A stretch of 64,000 nt of DNA from Aquimarina sp. U1-2 (GTDB lineage: Bacteria; Bacteroidota; Bacteroidia; Flavobacteriales; Flavobacteriaceae), in NCBI RefSeq assembly GCF_017897595.1, contig NZ_JAGKIK010000004.1:62001-126000 (forward strand), in the 5' to 3' direction. The notes below the pieces were generated by a model that was given only the letters and a program-made list of their open reading frames with translations, did no database searches and was not told where the DNA came from. Positions 46,884 through 55,711 of the stretch are shown here, piece by piece; the stretch's first letter is position 1, and the number at the start of each line of letters is the position of its first letter. Made by a program: the position numbers and the translations under genes.

Positions 46884-49310
46884 ATGCAATCAATCAAATT
46901 ATTAGTCGTATTATTATTTACCTTTTATATAAGCAACGCTCAAGAAAAATTGGAATATCAAAAGCCTCCAAAAGAAATTATGGATTTGGTAGACGTTACT
47001 CCTGCTCCGTCTGTTAGGATAGACTCAAAAGGAGCTCATCTTATTTTTTTATTTAGAGATACCTATAAAACGATAGCAGAATTATCAGAAAAGGAAATGC
47101 GATTAGCAGGACTACGAATTAATCCAAAAACTAATATTTCGAGTAGAGCTAATTATTATAACAATATCAAAGTAAAAAAAACTTTGGGCAAAAAGGCTAC
47201 TCAAGTTATCGGGCTACCCAAAAATGCAAGGATAGCTAATCTCTCGTGGTCACCCGATCAAAGTAAGGCGGCTTTTACAAATACAACAGCAACTGGTGTC
47301 GAGCTTTGGATATTAGATGTTGCCGAGGCGCGTGTGAACAAAATCACCGATGCTATTGTTAATGCTAACTTGCGAAGTCCGTTTCAATGGTTTAGGGATA
47401 GTGCTGCTTTATTAGTGAAATTTGTCCCTAATTCGCGAAAACCTCTTATTGATGCTCAAAAAGCTGTACCCAAGGGGCCAACAATTACTATAAGTGAAGG
47501 AAAAAAAGCCCAAAATAGAACTTATCAAGATCTTTTAAAAAATCCTAATGATGAATTTAATTTTGAGCAATTGGCCCTATCTGAAATCAAAAAAGTATCG
47601 CTAGACGGAACCACTGAAAATTGGGCGCCTGAAGCGATGTACAGAAGTATTCAATTTTCTCCCGACAGTCAATACGTTATTGCTACAGAAATCCAGAAAC
47701 CGTTTTCGTATATAGTACCTTACCGGCGTTTTCCTCAAGAAACAAAACTATTTACCAATACCGGGGAATTTGTAAAAACTATACATAAGTCACCCCTTGT
47801 TGAAGTACTTCCCAAAGGATTTATGGCGACACGTACCGGTAAAAGATCTATTACCTGGAGATTAGATAAACCCTCGACATTGGTTTGGGTAGAAGCACTA
47901 GATAAAGGTGATCCTGAAGTTAAAGTCGACTATCGAGACGAAGTATTTCAGCTCGATGCTCCCTTTACCGAAACCCCGGTATCTATGTTAAAGACCATCA
48001 ATCGCTTTAGGAAAATTGAATGGACCGATGGCGAACTAGCCATCGCATATGATTATTGGTGGAATACCCGAAATACCAAAACGTATCTTTTTAATCCGTC
48101 GACAAACAATGAAAAACCCACCATTCTCTATGATAGAAATTACCAGGACCGGTATAGTGATCCGGGCGAACCTGTAACTACAAAGAATCAATACGGTTTT
48201 GCTGTTGTAGCTATCGAAGATGATCATTTTTATATGTTAGGAGATGGATATACCAAAGAAGGACAATTTCCTTTTATAGATAAAGTTAATATAGTTTCTA
48301 ATGCTACATCTCGAGTGTATCAATCTAAATACACCGATAAGGTTGAGCGAATATATACAGCTATTGCTATAAAAAAAGGAGAATTTCTGGTAAGAATAGA
48401 GTCTCCCAAAGAATTTCCAAATTATTATATCAGAAATATCACTAAAGATAACAAACTTACTCAAATTACCACTTTTGAAAATCCTTTTGAAAGCCTTCAA
48501 AATGTACATAAAGAAGTAATTAAATATAAGAGAGACGATGGTTTAGAACTATCAGGAACACTTTATTTACCAATAGGCTATGATAAAGAGACAAAGAAAA
48601 AAATGCCTATGATCCTTTGGGCGTATCCCAGAGAATTTAAAGATAAGAATAGTGCTTCACAATCTACGTCGAACCCGAATAGGTTTACCTATCCCTATGC
48701 AGGATCAATGATCTATTGGGTGACCAGAGGATATGTTGTATTAGATGGGGCTTCTTTTCCTATTGTTGGTGAAGGCAACGAAGAGCCAAATGATTCGTTT
48801 CGCAAACAACTGGTAGCCAATGGTAAAGCTGCTATTGAAGCAGTGGATAATTTGGGGTATATTGACCGTGACAGGGTTGCCGTGGGCGGACATTCTTACG
48901 GGGCTTTTATGGCTGCAAACTTATTGTCGCATTCGAATTTGTTTGCTGCAGGAATCGCAAGAAGCGGATCCTATAATCGAACATTAACTCCTTTTGGTTT
49001 TCAAAGCGAAGAAAGAAGTTACTGGGAAGCTCCAGAAGTCTATTATACGATGTCTCCATTCATGCATGCCGATAAAATGAAAACACCTTTACTTTTGATA
49101 CATGGTGAAGCAGACAATAACTCTGGTACCTATCCGTTACAAAGTGAACGCTATTTTAACGCATTAAAAGGGTTGGGTGCCATTACTCGATTGGTTATGT
49201 TACCTAAAGAAAGTCATGGTTACCGGGCAAAAGAATCTATCCTTCATATGTTATGGGAGCAGGACCAGTGGCTAGAAAAATACGTTAAAAACAAGCAAAA
49301 AACCGAATAG
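46884..49310 (+). CDS. S9 family serine peptidase (glutamyl endopeptidase-like)
   Basis: An 808-residue exported prolyl-oligopeptidase superfamily enzyme. The signal peptide is QSIKLLVVLLFTFYISNAQ. A propeller domain covers ~25-540, then the alpha/beta hydrolase domain. The nucleophile Ser lies in VGGHSYGAFMAANLL, the Asp in LLIHGEADNNSGT and the His in LPKESHGYRAKES. The layout resembles the S9D glutamyl endopeptidases of plant chloroplasts and bacteria. Substrate preference is not certain. No operon partner is visible; a hairpin terminator follows. Confidence 0.9.
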   Translation: MQSIKLLVVLLFTFYISNAQEKLEYQKPPKEIMDLVDVTPAPSVRIDSKGAHLIFLFRDTYKTIAELSEKEMRLAGLRINPKTNISSRANYYNNIKVKKTLGKKATQVIGLPKNARIANLSWSPDQSKAAFTNTTATGVELWILDVAEARVNKITDAIVNANLRSPFQWFRDSAALLVKFVPNSRKPLIDAQKAVPKGPTITISEGKKAQNRTYQDLLKNPNDEFNFEQLALSEIKKVSLDGTTENWAPEAMYRSIQFSPDSQYVIATEIQKPFSYIVPYRRFPQETKLFTNTGEFVKTIHKSPLVEVLPKGFMATRTGKRSITWRLDKPSTLVWVEALDKGDPEVKVDYRDEVFQLDAPFTETPVSMLKTINRFRKIEWTDGELAIAYDYWWNTRNTKTYLFNPSTNNEKPTILYDRNYQDRYSDPGEPVTTKNQYGFAVVAIEDDHFYMLGDGYTKEGQFPFIDKVNIVSNATSRVYQSKYTDKVERIYTAIAIKKGEFLVRIESPKEFPNYYIRNITKDNKLTQITTFENPFESLQNVHKEVIKYKRDDGLELSGTLYLPIGYDKETKKKMPMILWAYPREFKDKNSASQSTSNPNRFTYPYAGSMIYWVTRGYVVLDGASFPIVGEGNEEPNDSFRKQLVANGKAAIEAVDNLGYIDRDRVAVGGHSYGAFMAANLLSHSNLFAAGIARSGSYNRTLTPFGFQSEERSYWEAPEVYYTMSPFMHADKMKTPLLLIHGEADNNSGTYPLQSERYFNALKGLGAITRLVMLPKESHGYRAKESILHMLWEQDQWLEKYVKNKQKTE

Positions 49311-49357
49311 TAGTATTCGTTAACGATCATAGATAGTCAAACCAGTATACTATTTGG

Positions 49358-49399
49358 AAGCAGAGCTGTCGCGGTATCAGAATCAAGACCGCTCTGCTT
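49358..49399 (+). terminator. Probable terminator hairpin after the S9 gene
   Basis: AAGCAGAGC plus CGGT pair with ACCGCTCTGCTT, with a 5-base bulge (TGTCG) and a 13-nt loop. No long T-run follows, so the call is moderate. Confidence 0.45.
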
Positions 49400-49419
49400 T
49401 GATAAGCAGAAAACCAGAA

Positions 49420-49460
49420 AATCTATTATGGCTTAAAACTGCTGCAAAACCAAGCACTAC
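49420..49460. repeat. Fragment of MITE-like repeat family A
   Basis: AATCTATTATGGCTTAAAAC followed by TGCTGCAAAACCAAGCACTA is the reverse complement of the inner right part of the elements at 54782 and 55361, without the terminal repeats. Confidence 0.6.
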
Positions 49461-49480
49461 TTCTTAGATGTATTAATTTG

Positions 49481-51673
49481 TCAAGAAATGAGATTTTTGG
49501 CAATGATACTCTTTAGATCGTTTTTATTAAGAGGTTTATTTATAATATCATTCATTCCTATCTCTAAACATTCTTCCTGGACTTCGCTCAATTCAGAAGC
49601 TGTTAGTGCTATAATAGGAGTAGTTTGATCAAACTCCCGAATACGCTTGGTCGCTTCGGTACCATTTAAATAGGGCATATTGAGATCCATCAAAATGAGG
49701 TCGAAATCCTCCTTTTGAACCATTTGTAGTGCATTAAACCCATTTTCAACAATCGTACATTCGTAACCGATAAGGTTTAATAAATTTTTGGTTACTATTT
49801 GATTGATTTTATTGTCTTCGGCCACTAGAATTCTCTTAAATTTTTGGTGCAATCCATTACTTTCTGGGCGCAACGCATGTTTATCACTGTCATCTAAAAT
49901 TTCTAAAGTCAAATCAAAGTAAAATTTTGTACCTCTGCCCTCTTTACTTTCCAAATGAATATCACTATTCATCATTTCTAGAAGATTTTTAACGATAGAC
50001 AATCCTAAACCAGTACCTTCGGATGTGTTGGATTCGCGTCCGACCTGAGAGAATTTCTCGAATACAAACTCTTTTTTATCCTCCGGAATTCCAATACCGT
50101 TATCTTCGACCTCATAGCGAATAGTCACTTCGTCTTTTTGAATAGATAAAATCTTTATACGAAGCCATATTTTACCATTTTCTGTAAATTTTGCAGCATT
50201 ACCAATTAAATTAATTAATACTTCAGACAATTTTAAAGAATCAACACTAAGTACCTTAGGCAATTCGTCTTGCACGTCTAGAACCAGTTCATTATTCTTA
50301 TTTTTTGCCTGATATTCAAAAGAATATAAAAGGTTCTGAGATAATTGAGAAAGGTTAGTGGGGGTTTTGGTTAATTTTTCGGTATTTGATTCTATTTTAC
50401 TGATTTTTAACACCTTATTAATGAGGTCGAGTAAATAATCTCCCGAAAATTTTAACGAATTAAGAAGTTTTTTATGTTTAGCCTTTATTTCACTATCTTC
50501 CAGTAGTAATGTAGTAATACCTACCACGCCGTAAAGTGGCGTTCTTAATTCGTGACTTACCGTAGAAATAAACTGAGACTTAATACTGGTTAGTTTTTCT
50601 GCTTCGGTTTTTGCCTGTGATAATTGTTCGTTTTTTAGAGTTAAAACTTTACTAAGCTTTTTCTTCGATCTATATCCTCTATACATCAAGACAACTCCGA
50701 GAAGAAGAGCTACTAAACCGATAGAAAATATGTTGATGATGTTGGTGCTTTTTGCAATTCTTGCCAAATATTCTTCTTCTTTTTCACTAGTCGCTGTAGC
50801 TGAAGAATCATCGTAAGAGTTTAAGTTGAAACTCCCTAATTGACGTCGAACCAATTTTTCTTTTTCAAGAAGCTTATCATCATACTTTGAATATTGAACA
50901 AGATGATAATACGCAGAATCTATATTGTTTTGTCGCCTAAACATGTCAGATTTTGCCTTATACGCATCTTTTAATAAAACGTATAATTCCTGATTTTCGG
51001 TTTGACCAATAATAGTATCATAAAGTTGATGCGCCTTTAGCAATTCATTATTCTTTACATAATAGCTAGCCAGTAAGTAACGTACTTTATTTACAGCTAT
51101 AGTATCATTTGATTTTTTGGCAAGCTTTGACGCCTGTTGTAAATAGGAATATGATTTGTTAAATGCATTTTTATGCAGATATATAGTACTAAGATTGATT
51201 AAGGGATCTAGCTGTATCGAATTATTTTTCTGTTTTTCAGCAATTAACAAGGACTTTTGAAAATAGTCTAAGCTTTTATCAATATCGCCATAAGCATTAA
51301 TTTGTAAATTTCCTAAACCACTCAAATTGTGTAGTAATCGAATAGAATCATTAATAATTCGAGAGTATTTCAAAGACTCTCCATAGTGGAACTCTATATT
51401 TTTATAGTCTCGTATGTATTCATAATTACGTGCCACCAAATGGTGACCTATAGCTTTATATTGATCGTTATCGATTTGATATGAGAAATGCAGTACTTTA
51501 TGAGCAAGTACCAAAGATTCTTTCGTTTTATAATCAGAAAGAAAATGATGAGCTCTTTCCGTATAAATCAAAAGACTATCTTGTATAGATTCGTTCGCGA
51601 TATTTTGGTTAAAAACCGGGTGCGAATTTCCTATAATGAAATACAGCAGTATTATTATTCTTAAGGCCCCCAA
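49481..51673 (-). CDS. Hybrid sensor histidine kinase with TPR sensor
   Basis: A 730-residue hybrid kinase: an N-terminal signal-like helix, an exported TPR array (about 30-300), one membrane helix (~313-333, IINIFSIGLVALLLGVVLMY), a HisKA domain with SHELRTPLYG (His ~372), an HATPase domain (LIGNAAKFTENG, DNGIGIPEDKKEFVFEKFSQVG, GTGLGLSIVKNLLEM) and a C-terminal receiver with phospho-Asp in DLILMDLNMP (~661). It lacks an output DNA-binding domain, so it signals through another response regulator or phosphorelay. No ATG is available near the start; TTG at 51673 is the likely one, since a TGA lies in frame 21 bases upstream. Confidence 0.9.
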   Translation of the reverse strand: MGALRIIILLYFIIGNSHPVFNQNIANESIQDSLLIYTERAHHFLSDYKTKESLVLAHKVLHFSYQIDNDQYKAIGHHLVARNYEYIRDYKNIEFHYGESLKYSRIINDSIRLLHNLSGLGNLQINAYGDIDKSLDYFQKSLLIAEKQKNNSIQLDPLINLSTIYLHKNAFNKSYSYLQQASKLAKKSNDTIAVNKVRYLLASYYVKNNELLKAHQLYDTIIGQTENQELYVLLKDAYKAKSDMFRRQNNIDSAYYHLVQYSKYDDKLLEKEKLVRRQLGSFNLNSYDDSSATATSEKEEEYLARIAKSTNIINIFSIGLVALLLGVVLMYRGYRSKKKLSKVLTLKNEQLSQAKTEAEKLTSIKSQFISTVSHELRTPLYGVVGITTLLLEDSEIKAKHKKLLNSLKFSGDYLLDLINKVLKISKIESNTEKLTKTPTNLSQLSQNLLYSFEYQAKNKNNELVLDVQDELPKVLSVDSLKLSEVLINLIGNAAKFTENGKIWLRIKILSIQKDEVTIRYEVEDNGIGIPEDKKEFVFEKFSQVGRESNTSEGTGLGLSIVKNLLEMMNSDIHLESKEGRGTKFYFDLTLEILDDSDKHALRPESNGLHQKFKRILVAEDNKINQIVTKNLLNLIGYECTIVENGFNALQMVQKEDFDLILMDLNMPYLNGTEATKRIREFDQTTPIIALTASELSEVQEECLEIGMNDIINKPLNKNDLKSIIAKNLIS

Positions 51674-51814
51674 ATTATAAATTTTAAGTATCCCTCAATG
51701 TTGTGGAATACTGTGATTGAAAATTTATACCCTCAAGTACATGAGATTTAAATATAAATTGAATTTAATAAAAAAACATCAAAAAAGATTAAAATTATAT
51801 GGATATCTTTTATA

Positions 51815-52003
51815 GAACTGGTTTAAACTTTTTTCAATTTGCTAAAAAAAGCTATTTTGCCTTTATATTATATAATTTTTGACTTTCGTAGCGCTATGCA
51901 AGTAAAAAATTACTTCATCTAAGCACAAAACCTTTCGCAATCGCACCATCTAGAACCTTCCTACTGGTCGATCCTGCCTAAATCAAAAAAGTGTAAATCA
52001 ATT
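51815..52003. repeat. MITE-like repeat family B, copy 1
   Basis: The left end is GAACTGGTTTAAACTTTTTT and the right end AAAAAAGTGTAAATCAATTT (imperfect). The core TTTTGACTTTCGTAGCGC and GCAAGTAAAAAATTACTTCA is shared with the element at 59954. A ~28-bp extra segment before the right end accounts for the greater length. Confidence 0.75.
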
Positions 52004-52204
52004 TATGGTTCTATATTTTCTATAAACGAAACTTTTTTTTCTTAGGTTCAATAGAGGTTTTCAGTAAAAATGTACCCGATAACGGAGATTTAAATGCTTC
52101 TAGGGTTGCCTTATAAAAAATAGTTTCCAAATACCCTGTTTACACATTCCATCTCTTTTGTAGTATAAAGCCAAATCTGATAGAAAAGTATCAATTCCTG
52201 CAAA

Positions 52205-53299
52205 TTATACATTGAACAAGAAATGCATTACGTCTCCATCGTTTACGACATAATTTTTTCCTTCTACTCCTAACTTTCCAGCCTCTCTAGCTTTGGCTTC
52301 ACTACCGTAATGTACAAAATCTTCGTATTGGATCACTTCGGCTCTAATAAAACCTTTTTCAAAATCGGTATGAATAACGCCTGCGGCTTGCGGTGCGGTA
52401 GCCCCAATAGTTACAGTCCATGCCCGTACCTCTTTTACTCCGGCAGTGAAATACGTTTGTTGATTTAATAATTTGTATGCAGCTCGAATTAAAACAGAAG
52501 CGCCGGGCTCCTGCAAGCCCATGTCTTGTAAAAATAATTGTCTTTCTTCATAACTGTCAAGCTCTGTGATATCTGCCTCGGTACCAACGGCTAACACAAT
52601 AACCTCTGCATTTTCTGGTGCCACTGCTTTTTTAACCTGATCCACATACGCATTGCCATTAACTGCAGAAGCTTCGTCGACATTGCAAACGTAAAGCACA
52701 GGCTTATCGGTAAGGCATTGTAACGATTTAACATATGCCTGTCGATCATCGTTTGAAATATCAATGGCTCTAACCGAGGTGCCTGATTCTAGACCTTCTT
52801 TTATTTGAAGTAAAATCTCTTGTTCTTTTTGAGCCTCTTTGTTACCCGTTTTTGCAGCACGTTTTACTTTATCTAATTTCTTTTCTACACTTTCTAAGTC
52901 TTTAAGCTGAAGTTCAATATCTATGGTTTCCTTATCTCGAATAGGATCAACAGAACCATCAACATGAACTATATTTTCACTATCAAAACAACGCAATACA
53001 TGTATGATGGCATCAGTCTCGCGGATATTACCTAGAAATTGATTTCCCAGCCCTTCGCCTTTACTGGCTCCCTTTACCAAACCTGCGATATCTACAATCT
53101 CTACGGTTGCCGGGATGACACGCTCAGGTTCGACAAGTTCTTCAAGTTTTTCGAGTCTTACATCGGGGACGTTAACTACACCTACATTAGGTTCTATTGT
53201 ACAAAAAGGAAAATTTGCACTTTGAGCTTTCGCGTTTGAGAGACAATTAAACAATGTTGATTTCCCAACATTTGGTAATCCTACAATTCCTGCTTTCAT
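52205..53299 (-). CDS. ychF: Redox-regulated ATPase YchF
   Basis: A 364-residue Obg-family P-loop ATPase, conserved in nearly all bacteria, that binds ribosomes and is linked to oxidative stress and protein quality control. The start is the ATG at 53299 (MKAGIVGLPNVGKSTLFNCL), which gives the usual length; the frame's four earlier codons are not needed. P-loop GLPNVGKST at 7-15, DIAGLVKGASKGEGLGNQFL (G3), NVDE (about 198-201; the family's variant G4) and the C-terminal TGS domain (FTAGVKEVRAWTVTIGATAP, with GDVMHFLFNV at the end) are present. Confidence 0.97.
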   Translation of the reverse strand: MKAGIVGLPNVGKSTLFNCLSNAKAQSANFPFCTIEPNVGVVNVPDVRLEKLEELVEPERVIPATVEIVDIAGLVKGASKGEGLGNQFLGNIRETDAIIHVLRCFDSENIVHVDGSVDPIRDKETIDIELQLKDLESVEKKLDKVKRAAKTGNKEAQKEQEILLQIKEGLESGTSVRAIDISNDDRQAYVKSLQCLTDKPVLYVCNVDEASAVNGNAYVDQVKKAVAPENAEVIVLAVGTEADITELDSYEERQLFLQDMGLQEPGASVLIRAAYKLLNQQTYFTAGVKEVRAWTVTIGATAPQAAGVIHTDFEKGFIRAEVIQYEDFVHYGSEAKAREAGKLGVEGKNYVVNDGDVMHFLFNV

Positions 53300-53533
53300 A
53301 ATAATAACCAAATCATATTTCGAGACATCGTTCTCGTCTCAATTTTTCAGAATGCAAAGATAAGAGTATTCCTAAGAATCACACAAACGACTACCTAGAA
53401 GATTGGCTAATTTTAGAAAATATAGCAAAATCTATATAAAATAACATAAATTTTCATAGGAAAAGCTTTGATATTTATATCGAGCTAGCTGCGCATTTTA
53501 CTTGTTTTATTTCTCAATCACACGTAAGTAACT

Positions 53534-53541
53534 TAATTTTG
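53534..53541 (+). promoter_or_regulatory. -7 box of the MscS gene
   Basis: TAATTTTG fits TAnnTTTG, 22 bases before the ATG at 53564. Confidence 0.5.
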
Positions 53542-53563
53542 CCAAAAATTAGTATCCGTTTTG

Positions 53564-54820
53564 ATGAAAGAATTAACTCGCTATTTTTACGATCTTTTTT
53601 TATCGTATGGTTTTTCTGAAACTATTGCTGAATATCTTAATATCGCTATCGATATTACTATTTTGGCCATAGTTCTTTTTGTGATAGACCGCGTAGTTAG
53701 AAAAGTATTTGTTACGGTATTTGAGGCGTATGCTGAAAGATCTAAAAATACTTTTGATGATTATTTGGTGAAGAATAAAACTTTTGATCATCTCGCCCAT
53801 ATCGTTCCGCTATCACTAATCATTTGGATTTTACCCGAGTTGTTTATTGCATTTCCTACTGCAGAAAAGTACCTAGAATTGTTATTTGATATCATGGCAA
53901 TCATTCTAGTAATTTGGATTGTTAGAAGTATATTAAGAACACTTAGAGACTTTTTAAAATCACTAAAATCGTTTAAAGACAAACCTATCGATAGCTACGT
54001 ACAGGTATTTATGATATTTGCATGGTCTATAGGTGCAATTTTGATATTCTCATCGATTACAGGAAAACCAATATGGACTTTTCTTACCGCGCTGGGTGCT
54101 ATGTCGGCTGTTATTTTATTAATCTTTAAGGATACTATTCTTGGTTTTGTAGCCAGTGTGCAGGTTGCTGTAAACGATACTGTAAGAATTGGAGATTGGA
54201 TCACAATGGAAAAATACGGTGCTGATGGGGATGTTGTGGAAATAAATTTATCTTCAGTTAAGGTTCAAAATTTTGATAAAACCATTACTACCATACCTAC
54301 CTATTATCTTACTACAGATTCTTTTAGAAATTGGCGTGGTATGATGGATTCAGGAGGAAGAAGAATAAAAAGGTCGCTCCTTATTAAAACATCAAGTATT
54401 TCATTTTTAACACAAGAGCATGTTACCAAGCTGAAAAAAGTGGCACTTATCCAAGAATATTTAGAAAAAATTCAGCAGGATATTGATCTATATAATACCG
54501 AGCATCATGTAGATAAAGAAATTCTCATTAACGGTAGAAATTTAACCAATATGGGGGTTTTTAGAAAGTATGTTGAAGCCTACTTAGAAAACCACCCCTA
54601 TATCAATCAAAAAATGACAATTATGAGTAGACAACTAGAACCTACGGCTCAAGGTATTCCCTTAGAAATCTATGCCTTTAGCAATGACAAAGTCTGGAAG
54701 AACTATGAAAAGATTATGGCAGATATTTTTGATCATCTACTATCAGCTATACCCTATTTTAATTTGGAAATCTTCGAATTAAACCCGGTTTATGCATTAG
54801 AATTTCGTAATGAGGGTTGA
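53564..54820 (+). CDS. MscS family mechanosensitive ion channel
   Basis: A 418-residue channel with several N-terminal membrane helices (about residues 20-45, 70-95, 100-120, 145-165) and the conserved pore-forming helix region TFLTALGAMSAVILLIFKDTI. The cytoplasmic beta domain follows: VQVAVNDTVRIGDWITMEKYGADGDV. Domain order resembles the MscM/YbdG type. The start is ATG at 53564 rather than the TTG before it. The last 13 codons (NPVYALEFRNEG and stop) come from the left end of a family A MITE-like repeat, so the C-terminus has been replaced or extended by insertion. The effect on the channel should be small. Confidence 0.93.
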   Translation: MKELTRYFYDLFLSYGFSETIAEYLNIAIDITILAIVLFVIDRVVRKVFVTVFEAYAERSKNTFDDYLVKNKTFDHLAHIVPLSLIIWILPELFIAFPTAEKYLELLFDIMAIILVIWIVRSILRTLRDFLKSLKSFKDKPIDSYVQVFMIFAWSIGAILIFSSITGKPIWTFLTALGAMSAVILLIFKDTILGFVASVQVAVNDTVRIGDWITMEKYGADGDVVEINLSSVKVQNFDKTITTIPTYYLTTDSFRNWRGMMDSGGRRIKRSLLIKTSSISFLTQEHVTKLKKVALIQEYLEKIQQDIDLYNTEHHVDKEILINGRNLTNMGVFRKYVEAYLENHPYINQKMTIMSRQLEPTAQGIPLEIYAFSNDKVWKNYEKIMADIFDHLLSAIPYFNLEIFELNPVYALEFRNEG

Positions 54821-54981
54821 AAATACCACGACAAAGCATTGCTTTGGGCGAGATGTTGCGTTGGAAGTGTTTTCTAAGTTTCAGCATAGCACCGCTACGG
54901 TGAAACTTAAAAATACAACGCAGTGTTTGGTTTTGCAGCAGTTTAAAGCCGTAATAGATTTTCTAATGCGTAAAGCGGGTT
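54782..54981. repeat. MITE-like repeat family A, intact copy
   Basis: Terminal inverted repeats: AACCCGGTTTATGCATTAG at the left, CTAATGCGTAAAGCGGGTT at the right. It is 200 bp; relative to the copy at 55361 it has ~29 extra bases (CACGACAAAGCATTGC and GATGTTGCGTTGGAAG). The interior has AAGTTTCAGCATAGCACCGC...GGTGAAACTT, a hairpin. The left end overlaps the 3' end of the MscS gene. Confidence 0.85.
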
Positions 54982-55020
54982 AAACTATTCATCATAACAA
55001 TAATGTAATCTTATAAATTT

Positions 55021-55296
55021 ATGATCACCAGTTTTAGAATAATTAGCTATTTAGAAGGTATTTCTTATATACTAATTTTGTTTGTAACTATGCCCTTAAA
55101 ATATATCTTCGAATCACCAGAACCTAATAAAGTTATTGGTATGGCTCATGGTATTTTGTTTTTACTCTACATTGTATTTACTTTTGTTATTCGACAAGAA
55201 AAACAATGGGATACTAAAACTTTATGGATCGTACTTCTTTGCTCCATTATTCCTTTTGGCACCTTTTGGATGGATAGGAAGTATTTGAGTACTTGA
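55021..55296 (+). CDS. DUF3817 small membrane protein
   Basis: A 91-residue integral membrane protein of the DUF3817 family: FRIISYLEGISYILILFVTMP, PEPNKVIGMAHGILFLLYIV and TLWIVLLCSIIPFGTFWMDRK, with about three membrane helices. Function unknown. Its stop codon lies inside an octamer repeat. It sits between two copies of MITE-like family A. Confidence 0.85.
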   Translation: MITSFRIISYLEGISYILILFVTMPLKYIFESPEPNKVIGMAHGILFLLYIVFTFVIRQEKQWDTKTLWIVLLCSIIPFGTFWMDRKYLST

Positions 55297-55330
55297 GTAT
55301 GTGAGTATGTGAGTATGTGAGTATGTGAGT
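55283..55330. repeat. Octamer microsatellite over the DUF3817 stop
   Basis: Tandem GAGTATGT-type octamers, four near-perfect units preceded by two imperfect ones (GAGTACTT). The stop codon TGA of the DUF3817 gene is in the array. Change in repeat number downstream of the stop would not alter the protein. Confidence 0.8.
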
Positions 55331-55360
55331 AAGAAAAAAAATGACAAATATTTGTAATTT

Positions 55361-55531
55361 AACCCGGTTTATGCATTAGAATTTCGTTATGAGGGTTGAA
55401 AATGCCATAAAACCAAGTGTTTTCTAAGTTTCAGCATAGCATCGCTACGGTGAAACTTAAAAATACAACGTAGTGCTTGGTTTTGCAGCAGTTTAAAGCC
55501 GCAATAGATTTTCTAATGTATAAAGCGGGTT
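55361..55531. repeat. MITE-like repeat family A, intact copy
   Basis: Terminal inverted repeats AACCCGGTTTATGCATTAG and CTAATGTATAAAGCGGGTT, 171 bp. A family E repeat begins at its right end. Confidence 0.85.
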
Positions 55532-55668
55532 TAACCTAAACGGTTTGCGCCAAGCTGAACTCGTTTCAGCTTCTCTTCTCAATGTACTGAAAATAAACTT
55601 CATGAAATCCTGAAATGAATTCAGGATGACTTCTCAGTTAGATTTTAGGTATAATAACGGACAATCAA
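55531..55668. repeat. Repeat family E, copy 2
   Basis: TTAACCTAAACGGTTTGCGC, then CTGAACTCGTTTCAG and CTGAAATGAATTCAG hairpins, ending GGTATAATAACGGACAATCA. Inverted relative to the copy at 37223. It lies before the PgpH stop. Confidence 0.75.
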
Positions 55669-55711
55669 TAAAAATTTAACTAAAGTTCAAATGTGTAAAT
55701 AACTGCTACGA

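Noticed and set aside
53561..53563. TTG start for the MscS gene
   Set aside because: An ATG follows immediately and is the better start; likewise the TTG at 30493 for the sugar dehydrogenase was replaced by the ATG at 30547.
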